Counted from the stretch's first letter, positions 47,267-57,901 are shown. The stretch is DNA of 64,000 nt from Alligator mississippiensis (GCF_030867095.1 NC_081829.1:55129526-55193525); one strand, 5' to 3'. The notes: generated from the sequence alone by a model not told the origin. Program-made: numbers and translations.

Positions 47267-47903
47267 GTATGCTGCATCCAGCAGTGTGGCGACTTTGTAC
47301 CAGCTTCTTAGATCTAACTGAGTGATGTATCAACAAGCCTAACCCAACATGTTTTGGAGTTAGCTTTTTGCCCCTGGATTGCAGGTAAACCAAATCCTGA
47401 CATATATTCAGTACATCTCTGTCTAGATTCTTATCTTGCATATGACTTTCAACATCTGAGTCATCACTGTTGTCTTCCCAAATCAAATAGATCAATGTGT
47501 AAAGTTTATCAGGAACTGTGTTTTGGGCTTGCTCTTCATTCAAGTTGCTGTATCTCTTCATGCCGGCTATAACTTTCAAATCTACTGAGATCATCAAAGC
47601 AGCATAGTATAAGTTTTGTGTGCTCGAAAACTTTTGTCTGAACTTTAGGCCAATGGCTTCCTTGTGATTTATATGCAAAGTTACGATGGTTTGTATGGCT
47701 TCACCAGGTGCCATAGTTCAGAAGATAAAGAGTGAAAGATTTGCATTTCTTCTCTGCTGAAACTGAATGGCTATATTGTAGTAAGTCTGAAGTTCTTGCT
47801 TCATTTGCTTCAGTGTTGTCAGAGGATATTTACCACATTCACCTTCTACTAAATCACAATAACTTTTAAGTATATTTTTCATATATACAGTTTTTTCATA
47901 CAC
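47267..47903 (-). pseudogene. Transposon protein remnant, helical middle region
   Basis: Two minus-strand frames separated by a stop at about 47716. The first, 47903-47718, reads GECGKYPLTTLKQMKQELQ. The second, 47714-47267, reads FRQKFSSTQNLYYAALMISV, then KLYTLIYLIWEDN, DVLNICQDLVYLQSRGKKLT and PKHVGLGLLIHHSVRSKKLV. The pattern ICQDL.Y..S.G...TPKHV.L...IHH.TRSK.LV is what I remember from the same uncharacterised family. Apart from the stop the frame is long and clean, so this is the best-preserved part. Confidence 0.62.
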
Positions 47904-48032
47904 ATTTTTTCATGCAAAACCAGCATCTAGTTTATCAATCCCTTGATGCCATGGTCTTGCTTCAGGAGAAAGAAGAATATCTTTGTGTGCAAGCGCCAAA
48001 TGTGAATGGGAATGAGAGACTTTTTACTTCTG

Positions 48033-48499
48033 TTATTCCTCCCACTTGCATCCAGGATGGTAACATGCCTTAACAGCTATTAGATCTTTGATGCCCATTT
48101 GGCACCACAGTGCTTCTTTCTTCTCTTCCAGCTTGTGTATTACATTGGCTAATTCAAACAACAACACTGGTCTCAGACTCTTTTTAGAACATTTCTGACA
48201 GAATATGCACATCTTCCACTGAACAGCTGGAGTAGATAATCTGCTTGTTGTCCTAGCGTGTTCTTCACTTAATATTGTTGGTAGGGTTTCCCTTTCACCT
48301 TTATCTTGCACAACTTTCTTAACCGTCTCTTAGTACGTCCTTTGTGCGTGAAAGAACTGTAGCAAAAATGGTGCCAACTAAGACTTTTGGAATGTTGCAG
48401 TGCAGAATCAACACAACGTGATAGTCTGCCAAGAATGCTGCCATAAGAAAGTGTAAAATTCAGCAACTGTCCTATTGAATGAGTGCCTTGTTTATTCAT
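48033..48499 (-). pseudogene. Transposon protein remnant, N-terminal Cys/His region
   Basis: The minus-strand frame 48499-48269 overlaps the shifted frame 48311-48033. The second contains CIFCQKCSKKSLRPVLLFEL and ALWCQMGIKDLIAVKACYHP followed by GC, that is C-x2-C and YHxxC spaced as in a zinc-binding module near the N-terminus of the family. A frameshift between the two frames is evident near 48300. No promoter or start is assigned. Confidence 0.55.
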
Positions 48500-49195
48500 G
48501 CAATTCCAGCAGGTGTTTTTTGGTTAATAATTGACTGCAAACCTACTATGAGACAGATGATGCATCACTTGTAGATTCCAAGTCATATCTCCCATGCTTC
48601 ACTGGACTCAGTGGGCGTATCCACACATGCAAGCAGGTGCACTTGCAGCAGCTCAAATAGAAGTGGTGCAAATTTGAGCTGGGTCTTTTTGCCTCAGCGC
48701 ACATGCTTGGAGACACACTTTGTTGTGGAGCAGATTGTGTCACTTGGGGCAAAATAACCCTGCCTGTCTTCTCCCGGACCTGTAGCCAGGGGGAGCTAGA
48801 GCCCGGAGCCAGCACCTGTGCTGTCCACAGTAGTATAAAAACCTGCCTTGTCCTGGCCCCAGCAGTACAAAAACCTGCCCTGGCCAGCAGCTCAGGGTTA
48901 CTTGACCTCAGGAGCTTCTGGGGCCCAGGCAATTGGTATCTGGGGACACTAGCCCCTTGTGTCAGCTAGACTGATGAGGCAACATCCCAAATTCACTTTT
49001 TAAAATACCCCAAAATTCACATTCTTCTACAGTTAGAACAAAAGAGAGAGACAAAGGGGGATTGATCAGATGGGCAAAATTTTATTGTTATATTTACAAT
49101 GTTAAAAAAATTTGGAAGCCTACCAGTGTCTCTAGCATCATAATAAAATAAATCCTAAATACCTATATGTTTTCATGTTTGCTTTGGGTTTCCTT

Positions 49196-49350
49196 ATCAC
49201 ATGGTGGGTGTGTGATGGGGGGATGTGGGGTTTGCAGGAGGGAGTGGAAAGTGGGGTGGGGGATTTGGGTGGGTGTGGAGGGATGTTGGGGGATGTGAGT
49301 CACTGTGTGGGTAGGTGTGGGGGGACTGTGGGTGTGGGGGCTGCTTAGGA
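49196..49350. repeat. GT-rich minisatellite-like tract
   Basis: Irregular repeats of GGGTGTG, GGGGGATGTGGG and GTGGGTGT. Resembles the GT-rich tract at 37440-37620 of an unrelated-looking element, and both are followed by a GGGACCCC / GGGTCCCC block and GCATGC-CCC-GCAGC sequence, suggesting shared interior sequence. Confidence 0.7.
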
Positions 49351-49819
49351 GGGGTGGGTCCCCTGCATGAATGCTGCATGCCCCCAGCAGCTGGTGGGGC
49401 ATGGCGGCACTGGCGGTGGTGGGAGCATGGTGGTAGTGGTAAGTGGGTAGCTCCCACAGATGCCGCCGGCACCATCAGCAGCAGGGGGAGAGGTGATGAG
49501 CTGTGAGCACCCACAGACACCACCGGAAGTGACAGTGGTGGCCAGCAGCAATCGCTGATTGCCTGCAGACACCACTGGTGGTGGGGGGTGGCAAGCAGCA
49601 ACCGCCTACAGGCACCACCGACAGTGTCGGGGGTACCTTTTTTGAGGGGGTGCACCGCCATGATCAGCGAGTGCATGTGCACCCCCTATCCATCTCCAAT
49701 GGTCCCCTGCCCCCCACAGAGCAGAGCCCCCCCCACAGCACATGGACTACCCTGCCTGCAGGGTCCCAGGTCCCCCCAGGGGCGACAGCTCCCTCCTCCT
49801 GGCCCCCCCACTGCTGGTT

Positions 49820-50560
49820 TCCAGCCCCCTGCTCATTCTCCTGCTCTTCTCCAGCCTCTGGAGGCTGGAGATGAGCAGGAGAACAAGCAGGAGGCTGGAG
49901 AGAATAGGAGAATGAACAGGAGGCTCATTCCCCCCACCCCATTGGTTCCCCCAGCTCCCCATTTGTTCCCCTGCTCCCCATTCATTCCCCCATCCATTGT
50001 TTATTCTGCCTGCTCCCCATTTATTCCCTTGCTCCGCATTTATTTCCCTGCTCCCCACTCATTCCCCCAGCTCCCTGCTTACTCTCCCAGCCTTCCCCCC
50101 TCCCCCCCACCGGCAGTAGCAAAGAAAGAGCAGGAGGCTGGAGAGAGCAGGGGAACTCTCCATCTTATCTCCAGGGGCTTGTCTCCAGCCCCCTGCTCCT
50201 TCCCCTGCTTGTCTCCAGCCTTGGGAGGGAGCAGGAGGCTGAGACTGCCCCTGGAGACATTCCCCTGCTGTCTCCATTCCCCTGCTCGTTCCCCAGCTTG
50301 TTTCCAACCTTGGGAGGCTGGAGACAGTGGGGGAATGAGCAGGGGGCTAGAGACAGCCCCAGAGGCATTCCCCTGCTGTCCCCTGCTCCCCTGAGACTGG
50401 AGGCATCAGAGGAATGTCTCCAGGACAGTCTCCAGCCCCCTGCTCCTTCCCCTGCTTGTCTCCAGCCTCAGGAGAATGGAGGATAGCAGGGGAATGCCTC
50501 TGGGGCTGTCTCCAGCCCCCTGCTCGTTCCTCTGCTATCCCCAGCCTCCCGAGGTCCCCT
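49820..50560. repeat. Degenerate inverted/tandem repeat cluster (CCCCTGCTC-CTCCAGCCT units)
   Basis: Units such as CCCCCTGCTCATTCTCCTGC and CTCCAGCCTCTGGAGGCTGG recur many times in both orientations, forming multiple short palindromes. Unit spacing is roughly 40-110 bp and irregular. Confidence 0.75.
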
Positions 50561-51089
50561 CCCCACTCTTCCATCCCCCCAACCCCCTACTTACCTGGCA
50601 AAAGCTGGGTCCGGGTCCCTGCAGCTTGCACCACTGCCTGCCTAGCACAGGAGTGCTTCAGGAGTGGGGAAGGGCCAATCATAGAGATGCTCTGGCACTC
50701 TGCCAGAGCGTCTCTGGAGGACTGAGCCTCTGGTTTCCTCAGGGCATAGTCCCAGACCATGCTCTGACCTGTTTTTTTCCCCCAAGTTTTTGTTTGACCC
50801 CTGGATATCCAGGGGCCTAATTTTCTCCCCGTGCTGCAAGTTTGCAGCATGGGGAACATTTTTTCAATCCTGCACATGCCTCTTGCCCCACCTCAAAGGG
50901 GTTTGAGACGGGGCAAGAGGCATGTGAGTGCTCGTCTGGACACGCCCAGTGATGTTATTGGCTCGATTACAAAGTTTGCTTAAGGATAATAATGGCGAGT
51001 CTCTTGTCAACAATCTCCACTGGAGGTTATGTTGGGGGAATCTGGAACAGAACAGCTGATGTAGCAATTTTGCAAACATTTTGGGTATC

Positions 51090-52371
51090 TAATAATGAAC
51101 AAAACTGTAAATTTGGAGCAGCCATCTTGGAATCCAGTATGGCTACCATGATGGAAATGTTACAATTGATCTCCTGAGTTCATACAATGTTGGTTTTGTG
51201 GCAGGCCAGTAGGGGGCACTCCTGCATTGAGACACCCACCTCACTGCGCCCAACCACTTTCCAGGCTCCAAGTGCCTCCTTGGAGGCGCCTCACATCTGG
51301 CTGACCCCCTTCCTGGAGCACACCCACTAGCTTGGGGGTTCCACTGCCACCACCCAGGGCTGGGCTTGATTCTGGCTGTGTGCACCCTGGGAAACACAGG
51401 CCTAGTAGCCCTCGAGGGTATGTGATTCTCTTAAAAAACTTGGGATGCTTCCCTCAGTCAGAAGCACAAGTAGTGGTCTCCCTTAGTCAGCTGGACCAAG
51501 GGGACCCCCAGGCATAATCTAGACCTACTTCCAATAAGTCTCCCACGCTAGGTACAAAGGAGAACTTTATTGGTTACAAAGGGGTAGGGTTAGAATAGGG
51601 TACAGGGTAGAGCAATATCAGAGAAATCCCATTGAGCAAACTCCCCTGGCTGGGTAGCCTTTGATCACGCATCTGAGTTACTGCAAGCTCTATATCTCAT
51701 TAGATCTCAGGTAGCTTATTCACAAGTATCATCCAGAGGCAGGTGGAGACTCCCTCTGGAGGCAGGCAGTTCCTTGATCATGAGTTAAGAGAGAGAGAGC
51801 AAGTTTCAGATGGTTCAGCTCTTCTCCCTCTCTGAGTCTTCCTCATGGCTGCTGCCCCCTCCTCCTGGGCAGTCTTTAACTTATATAGTCTTTGTGACCT
51901 CACTTACCTGGTCCAATGGAGGCCAGCACCTGTTGGCTGTCAGCCAACCAATTTGAAATGCATCACTTCTTGCTGGGCAGACTGGCAGTTCCTAGTTCCC
52001 CAGGGAGCAAGCCCCTCACCCAGGTAGGTGATGCCAGTCACGTAGGCAGAGGGAGCAGGTTTCCCCCCTCCCTCAGGAATGTATCCAGCTCAGGTTACCT
52101 AAAGAGTTAGGGTAAGGTGTGTGTCACAGAGCAGAGTTTTTGGAGAGAAACAGAGGTGGCCTTCTGCCACAGGTTTCATCATGGGAATTAATTTTCTAAG
52201 CCCTGTAGGGGCTGAAATATTGACCAAAATGTGAACTAATGGCAGTCATCTTGGAATCCAATATGGTGGCTACATGCACTATTTGCCAGATTGGCAACAT
52301 GACTTCTGACATGGATAGACAACCTCTACCTGAAACACACTGCTGCTGCTTGTGGCAATGAGTTGCCTACA
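51090..52371. repeat. Right terminal inverted repeat of the large transposon, split by a solo LTR
   Basis: The two parts, 51090-51196 and 52172-52371, together align in reverse complement with 36583-36860. The outer end is GAGTTGCCTACA at 52360-52371. Confidence 0.82.
51197..52171. mobile_element. Solo LTR of an endogenous retrovirus, 975 bp, perfect 5-bp TSD
   Basis: Starts TGTGGCAGGCC and ends GGCCTTCTGCCACA, so it has the TG...CA ends and short inverted termini of an LTR. Flanked by GGTTT at 51192-51196 and 52172-52176. Removing it makes the right arm of the large transposon contiguous and alignable with the left arm, an independent confirmation of the limits. A TATA-like TTATATAG lies at about 51891. 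No internal viral genes are present, so it arose by recombination between the two LTRs. Confidence 0.88.
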
Positions 52372-53160
52372 GGGTAACACCTCTACCCTTCTTTTTTACC
52401 CTACTATCAGCAGCAGCCTCACCACTAAAAGCTGTGGTTTAGCCTGGTATCTTCAAAAAGGGACTTTACTTCAGTTGATCCTTTATATTGTAAGGACACT
52501 ACAATGAAAACTTAAAGCAGAAGCTGTGATTATTAAAACCAAAAGTGTTTCCCATGCCTGGTAAGGAAAATTTATTTTAACTAAATTAGAATGTGTACGA
52601 ACAGACAAGCAAGCATGGGTTCTATTGCATGAAAGCCAGTGTTCCATGGCACTTGGTAGGGAAAGAGCCGTCAATCAGCAGACCTTTTGGGCTTGTGTGT
52701 GTAACTTGCAGTTGCCTGTGCAGTGCAGATCTAAGTTTAGAATTGACAAAGAAAATGCTTTTAGTGGTTGTCTTGCTACTTGGAGACCTGCAGTTGTACT
52801 AATGTTGAACGGAAATAGCTCCAGGTAACAGTGTACCTGTCCAAGGATATAAAATTGTATTCTGTTTTCTTTCCCCAGAGCAGATAAGTTATTCATTAGA
52901 ATGTGTTAAACATTACTTCCTTGTGTTTATTTTTTATAAAAATGTATCTTTTTTTCAAGTATACACTGTCCATTCCTTTTAAACATATTAATAGATGAAA
53001 AAAAATTACAAGCCAACCCTGTAATACTAGTTCAGTCAATGGCTGAATCTGACTAATCATTAATTCTTTCAAATTTTGAAATTTAATATTATATGAACAG
53101 TGGTATATAACATGAAATTGCATACTGTAGTGATTTAGAGGATTATTTCCAGGACTATTA
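52372..53160. other. Intergenic AT-rich sequence, nothing recognised
   Basis: No gene or repeat assigned. Confidence 0.5.
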
Positions 53161-53169
53161 TATTTGTCA

Positions 53170-54370
53170 GAACTGAGGCCCTCTATCAATACTTTCTTTG
53201 AAGATTTCTGGAGGAAGAAAATTGAGGCCATGGAGCTTTCCATTACGCAATAAGAAATATGTATGATCTGACTTGAGTTTCAGAGGTGATGTAATGATCT
53301 GCTTGTGATTTAGCAGATAAAATTTTCTTTGGCAAGCAGCTGTGAGTAAGTTTAAATTTATTTTTGAAAAACAAAACCCATGTTTCTTTAGTAATAGATG
53401 CACCAGGAATTAAGCTAAAATTTGTGGTCCCTTTGGCTATAATCTGCCTAAAACATCTTTTATCTTTATTTTTCCCTGTAGTCCCAGTTTCTCCCATAGT
53501 CTCATTTAATACTCTTTCTGCTTTCTAACTATGTTTTCTAGAATTTAATTTAATCTTCTTGATCTGTTGGAAACTGACATAATCACTTTTAGATTTATAT
53601 TCCTTCCAGGTTTCTGGAAAGGAGTCTTTAGCCTTAGAGCAATCCTCATCAAAACATGGTTTGTGCCACCAACATCTATTCCCTACTAAGACACTCTCTT
53701 TCATGAATATTTTTTGGCTGCTTCATATTGAGTAATTGTTTCTTTGGGTTTTTTTTAATTTGAGAATGTGAGATGCATGGCCTGAAGAGCAAAATAGTTC
53801 TCACTCAACTGTTTATTCCATTCGATTTTCTTCTTATTGATTACTTTGAAACTGGAAGCTAGTTGTATAATTTGTAGGGAAGACTCTTCATAAAATTCTA
53901 ATGGAATTTTTAGGGAGAGAGAAAAATGGTCACTCTTCATATGTGGCAGAATTTCAGATTATTTATACTTATACTGTATATGTGGTTCTATTAGTATACA
54001 GTGTATGACACTTGCTCCGTTAGCTGTAATAAAGATGAATGCCCCAGGTACATAATTTCCAGTTCATTCATTAAACATTCTAAAATTCCCTTCTATAATA
54101 CATTTCAAAAAACCATTGTCCTCTTTAATTTAGTGTCTTGTCACATAAGATTGCTGAGGGGGATCTCCCACATGTAATTTATTACATCTTCATGTATACT
54201 GGTGCCACCAATTCTAGCATTAAAATCACTTGCTATCTTAATTTCTAACTCTGGACATTTATTTTGGAGCATCTCTACAGCACTATGTAACACTTTACAT
54301 TTCGAGACTGCATCCATTCCCGATGTAAATGGGGAAAATAAACATTTGTAAGAATTAAGGGGGCCCTTCT
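53170..54370 (-). pseudogene. Decayed non-LTR retrotransposon endonuclease region
   Basis: The minus strand, in shifting frames, reads CPELEIKIASDFNARIGG near 54270-54215, with the DFNARIG catalytic strand of APE-type LINE endonucleases. TANGASVIHCILIEP follows near 54030-53985 (usual form NG.SVIDYI) and HMKSDHFSLSLKIPLEF near 53945-53895 carries the catalytic SDH. After that come WNKQLSENYFALQAMHLTFS and, further down, LLTAACQRKFYLLNHKQ. The order and spacing match an endonuclease domain plus linker. The clade is uncertain (not the CR1 type seen elsewhere here); no reverse transcriptase was found. Confidence 0.65.
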
Positions 54371-56080
54371 ATGGCATTTAGTAAGTACCGCTAAAAATAT
54401 TTATACTCTAATTCAGTTTCTAATCCTTCGGTCAGACTCCTTCATGGGATAAGAGAACCAAGCCTCCCTGCAACTGCCCTTGTCAGCTATGGTCTCTGAT
54501 AACCCAAGCTTTGTAACAGCTGAATGACTGTGACACAGTATTGAGACAAAGCAGATTTTCTTTTATGGCTAGGAGAGAAACATATACTAATTATTTGGAG
54601 ACAAAGAGAAGGCTGTCTGTGGAATGAGATCAGTCTTTTTGAATTCTGCATCTGATTGGCATAAACTAGAGCAGGATGCAGGCACCCTAATTTTTAATGC
54701 AAAGGTGCGACCTGTGGAAGCCACAAGTACATCCAAGTAATAAAGTTTGTTACATGCAGATGGATCACCAAAATACCCAACACCCCCCTGCTTAATACAG
54801 ATGAAGGAAGCCATTAGTTGCGTTATAAGACTCTCCAGGCTGCAGTATAACCATCCAGCAGATAGACTCTGATTTTAATTTAGAAAGGAATGATCTCTTT
54901 TCATATCCAGACACTTTTAATTTTAGTTTAAGGAAATAAAGTTATAAGCATATCCAGTTTCACAAAGATGTTTTTCTCCTCACATCTGCTTCCAACAACT
55001 GGAGTGTTAGAATTGCAGTACAAAGGAATGCAGGGAAAATACCTTTTTTCTTTCTTTCTCTTCATTGTGAGATTTTCATATTTAATCTTGGCATGGAAAG
55101 TGTTTGGATAACAATCCACAGCTACACCATGCAGTATATAATGTCCTGTAAAAATGCTTGCATAGTGGGGCCCTTACTTTCACTGGGGCCTTACGACCAC
55201 AGTAGATTAAACTGATAATAAATTTAAATTTGAGCTTGTAAGAGACCTCTTGGGAAGTGATTAGTTTCACAGTAAGGGAAGTGATTAGTTTCACCATTCT
55301 TCCCTAGATTACTGTTGTAACAACTGTGATCTTGCTGTCTTTTCATAGGTTTGATGAATAGGAAGAGTTAGGAACTATTTATTTTCATTGCCAATAATCT
55401 CACTGAACTCGGTGATTCAAGAAGAGGAGCGCTCTTCAGCGTGAACAGCAGAGTCTGGCACACAAGATTGGTGCTTCATTACCCGCTCCATTAGGACAAC
55501 CTGTTTTTTCTTTTTTTTCCTCTGCAAGTCTCCACTTGAGTGTATCTACTATTCCCTATTTAAAACAACTTTACAGCATACCCCCAGATTATTTAGCACC
55601 CTAATTCCACACTTGGAAATTGAGTGTCCTGGGACTGCTGCTGCTTCCAACAATCTTTCCTTCCACCTGGGTACAGGTATGTAAAAGACAGGTAACAGAA
55701 GTAGGAGCTGCAAACACAGAAAAGTGTTTCTTTTCCCCAAGTAAGGGTTTGTGTAACTAAATGGATTTTTATAGTTGGCTGTTATTGTGCAGTTTTGACT
55801 AGATCTGCAAAGGGTTGTCTTCTGTCTTTGGCACAGACAGTGAATGCTCCTGAGCCACAATGCTCTCAAGGGCTAGGCCACCTGTTCAAGCAAGCAGAAA
55901 GGCAGCACAAAAACATGATGTTCCCCAAAAAAGTAAAATCGAAGTCCAACACTCAAGACAGAGGTGTTATGTACAGCTGTAGGCAGGACAACAGGCTTGC
56001 CAATGCTTCAGCAGTGGGTACAGGGTGGTCCCTCGCCAGTCTGCCCTCTTTGCATTAGAGGGGGAATCCAGGAGATGCCG
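54370..56080. other. Intergenic sequence upstream of the CCAR1 CpG island
   Basis: AT-rich, no gene recognised. Composition turns GC-rich from about 56.05 kb. Confidence 0.5.
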
Positions 56081-56405
56081 TGAGACCGGGGGTCTGACAG
56101 CCATGTCCACAAGGGCCGGGACGGGAGTGTCAGGACATCTGGTGTCCACACGAGGGCAAAATATGACAGCCGGCTCCCGCCTCAGCGCGACGAGCCGCGG
56201 CCTCCTGCAGCAGCAGCAGTCACTGGAGGCGGAAACCTTCGCTGCGGCCCGCGGAGCGTGACCTCCGGAGCCCGCCGCGCTCGCCCCGCGCTGGGTAAGG
56301 GACACGGGCTCTCGCCAGGGGAGGCGGGAGCGAGCCCATGTCACGCCCCAGTGACAGTGTCACTTTCCCGAGCGCTGCGGGACGCGCTGGACGGGACGGG
56401 ACGGG

Positions 56406-56427
56406 GCGGAGCGGAGCGGAGCGGAGC
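56406..56427. repeat. (GCGGA)n short tandem repeat
   Basis: Four GCGGA units in the CpG island. Confidence 0.85.
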
Positions 56428-56819
56428 TCCCCGCGGAGGCCGGCGTGGGGGGAGGGGGCACACCTGCACGCGGCCATGTCTGCTCTTTCTCCATCTTAAC
56501 CGGCCCAGCAACACTCGCGCGAGCCGCCCAAAGCTCGGCAGCGCCTCAAAGCCCCGCGGCGGCCGGAGCGCTCCAGGCTGCCCCGCCCGGGCGGACCCAG
56601 CAGCGTGGCGTTATCGACCTCCCCATTTGTGTCCCTATGTCAGCGCCCCCCCGTCTTTATGAGGGTTTTGTTCACATCGCGGGCGGGGGCTCGCACGAGG
56701 GCAGAAGCAAAGGCCGCGGCGGGAAGGCTCCCTGCTCCCGCGCCTCGGAGCCCTCTGCCCGGATGCAAAATGGCAGCAGCCCGCTCCTTGGAGTCCTCTG
56801 CCCCTAGCCAACATGGCGG

Positions 56820-57067
56820 CGGCGCGCGGATTCCCTCTCCCCGGCCAGGGTCGCGGCTCCCACTTGTGCGCACGCGCGGGGCTGCCGCCCTCATTGTTGT
56901 GGGGCAGCGCAGGGCCGGTGGGGCAGGGTCTCGCGGTCGCTGATGTCAGCAGTGTGCGCCGCGGCCTCCCAGCCCCGCGAGACGCATGCGCGCTGCGAAT
57001 CGCTGTGCGCGCCAGGGGCGGATGGCGTCGGCATGGCTCTCGTGAGCCCCTGCCCGACCCGGCTCAG
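56820..57067 (+). other. CCAR1: Putative CCAR1 5'-untranslated exon 1 (start uncertain)
   Basis: The donor CTCAG|GTATGG at 57067/57068 lies about 85 bp downstream of the last NRF1-like site. The 5' limit cannot be placed from sequence; anything from about 56820 to 57000 is possible. No ORF here joins in frame with the CCAR1 start codon exon, so it would be untranslated. Confidence 0.5.
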
Positions 57068-57250
57068 GTATGGTGCGGCCGCCGGGCACGGGGTGCAGCG
57101 GTCCGCCAGCCCGCCCCTTGGAGGGCGCCGCCTCGCGCCGCCGGCCCCGGCCCCGCGCCCAGGCCTCGCATTGTTGGGGGGGAAGGAGGGAGGAGCCGCC
57201 GTCGGCCTTGCGCGGTGGGGGGAGGGGCCCGCGCGCTCCCATCCCCCCTC

Positions 57251-57280
57251 GCCCGGCCCGGCCCGGCCCGGCCCGGCCCG
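57251..57280. repeat. (GCCCG)n short tandem repeat
   Basis: Six GCCCG units in the putative first intron of CCAR1. Confidence 0.95.
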
Positions 57281-57428
57281 CCCGCGGCGGGAGCCCGGCA
57301 TAGCCACTCATCGCGTGTAGGGCGGCCACCCCTTTCCTCGCTGCCTCTGGGCCTGAGGTCACACTCGGCTTGTCCTTCGTTCCCTGCTGCGCCACTGTTA
57401 ACTTGCTCTGCTGCTTTTGTCCTTCTAG

Positions 57429-57483
57429 AGAGTCCACGCTGCCCCGGTGTTAGCATCCCCAGTGTGCAACAGAGTGGCAACAG
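57429..57483 (+). other. CCAR1: Possible alternative CCAR1 untranslated exon, 55 nt
   Basis: Flanked by a strong acceptor (CTGCTTTTGTCCTTCTAG) and a near-perfect donor CAACAG|GTGAGT. It has no ATG in the frame of the main start. Both signals are strong enough to be used, but RNA evidence is needed. Confidence 0.45.
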
Positions 57484-57901
57484 GTGAGTTGTGGTCAGCC
57501 TCCGGCAACCGTGGTTTGTGATTGGCCCTGGGACCGTGTTAGTCCCTTTCAGTGTCATCCTGTGTTTCCCTGGGAGGTGGAAATGTTCATTCTCATTTGA
57601 AACTGTAACTTGAAGTTTCCTCCTTCATTGAACACATCCATAACTTCTAACCTCTTCTGAGGTGTCTTTCAGGGTCTCAGTAAGCATTCAAGTTTCCTTC
57701 CGTAACTTGTCCATGGGGTCAGTGCAGCTTGGCAGCCCTGCACACTGCACACCTGGCTTGTGTCTAAAAAGTAGCCTTTAGATGTGCATATTCCTTTAAG
57801 GCCTGGCAGTAGAATAGTTAACAGCTTGTGGGATATGCTTTAGAGTATTGCTAATGTATAATAGTAACTTTTGCTGGGGTTTTTTGGTTCTTTTTTAATA
57901 G

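Larger units (their letters stand above)
48613..50947. mobile_element. 2.3-kb non-autonomous element with GGGCGTRTCCA termini and 3-bp TSD
   Basis: Flanked by AGT at 48610-48612 and 50948-50950. The left end is GGGCGTATCCACACATGC; the right end in reverse complement is GGGCGTGTCCAGACGAGC. It is probably the largest member of the group at 1320-2192. The interior includes a GT-rich tract (49196-49350) and a CCCCTGCTC / CTCCAGCCT repeat region (49820-50560). Open frames are abundant but proline/glycine biased on both strands and unlike known proteins. Confidence 0.7.
36583..52371 (-). mobile_element. Decayed DNA transposon with ~280-bp terminal inverted repeats, heavily nested
   Basis: The left arm (36583-36860) and right arm (52371 back to about 51090, interrupted by an LTR) are inverted copies. 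Both start TGTAGGCAACTCATT, then share CAGTGTGTT, AGTCAT-TTGCCA, GTAGCCACCATA, GGAT/GGAAT-TCCAAGATG, CAATATTTCA-CCCC, AACATTGTATGAAC and a second TGGATTCCAAGATGGCT. Between the arms, minus-strand fragments of one protein appear in order at 48499-48033, 47903-47267, 46209-45327, 42243-42015 and 40914-39468. Subtracting the later insertions listed separately leaves an element of roughly 5 kb. I could not find a target-site duplication outside the arms. Family assignment is tentative: the protein resembles a large uncharacterised group with a PIN/XPG-like C-terminus, possibly the Academ superfamily. Confidence 0.7.
56080..57330 (+). promoter_or_regulatory. CCAR1: CpG-island promoter of CCAR1
   Basis: About 1.25 kb of very GC-rich, CpG-dense sequence in an AT-rich neighbourhood. 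Contains two YY1-type motifs, CAAAATGGCAGC (56766) and CCAACATGGCGGC (56808), and two NRF1-like palindromes, TGCGCACGCGCG (56867) and ACGCATGCGCGC (56982). There is no obvious TATA box. This is the architecture of a housekeeping promoter, in keeping with the broad expression of CCAR1. Transcription probably starts around or just after these sites and runs to the donor at 57067. Long open frames on both strands result from the lack of stop codons in GC-rich DNA. Confidence 0.85.

Noticed and set aside
49588..50394. 268-codon proline-rich open frame
   Set aside because: Lies in a degenerate CCCCTGCTC repeat cluster inside a transposon; frames on the other strand are equally open and no motif is recognisable.
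56813..57487. Long open frame (224 codons) in the CpG island
   Set aside because: Overlapping open frames exist in several frames on both strands, it crosses a good splice donor at 57068, it has no recognisable domain and its composition is explained by GC-rich, stop-poor promoter DNA.
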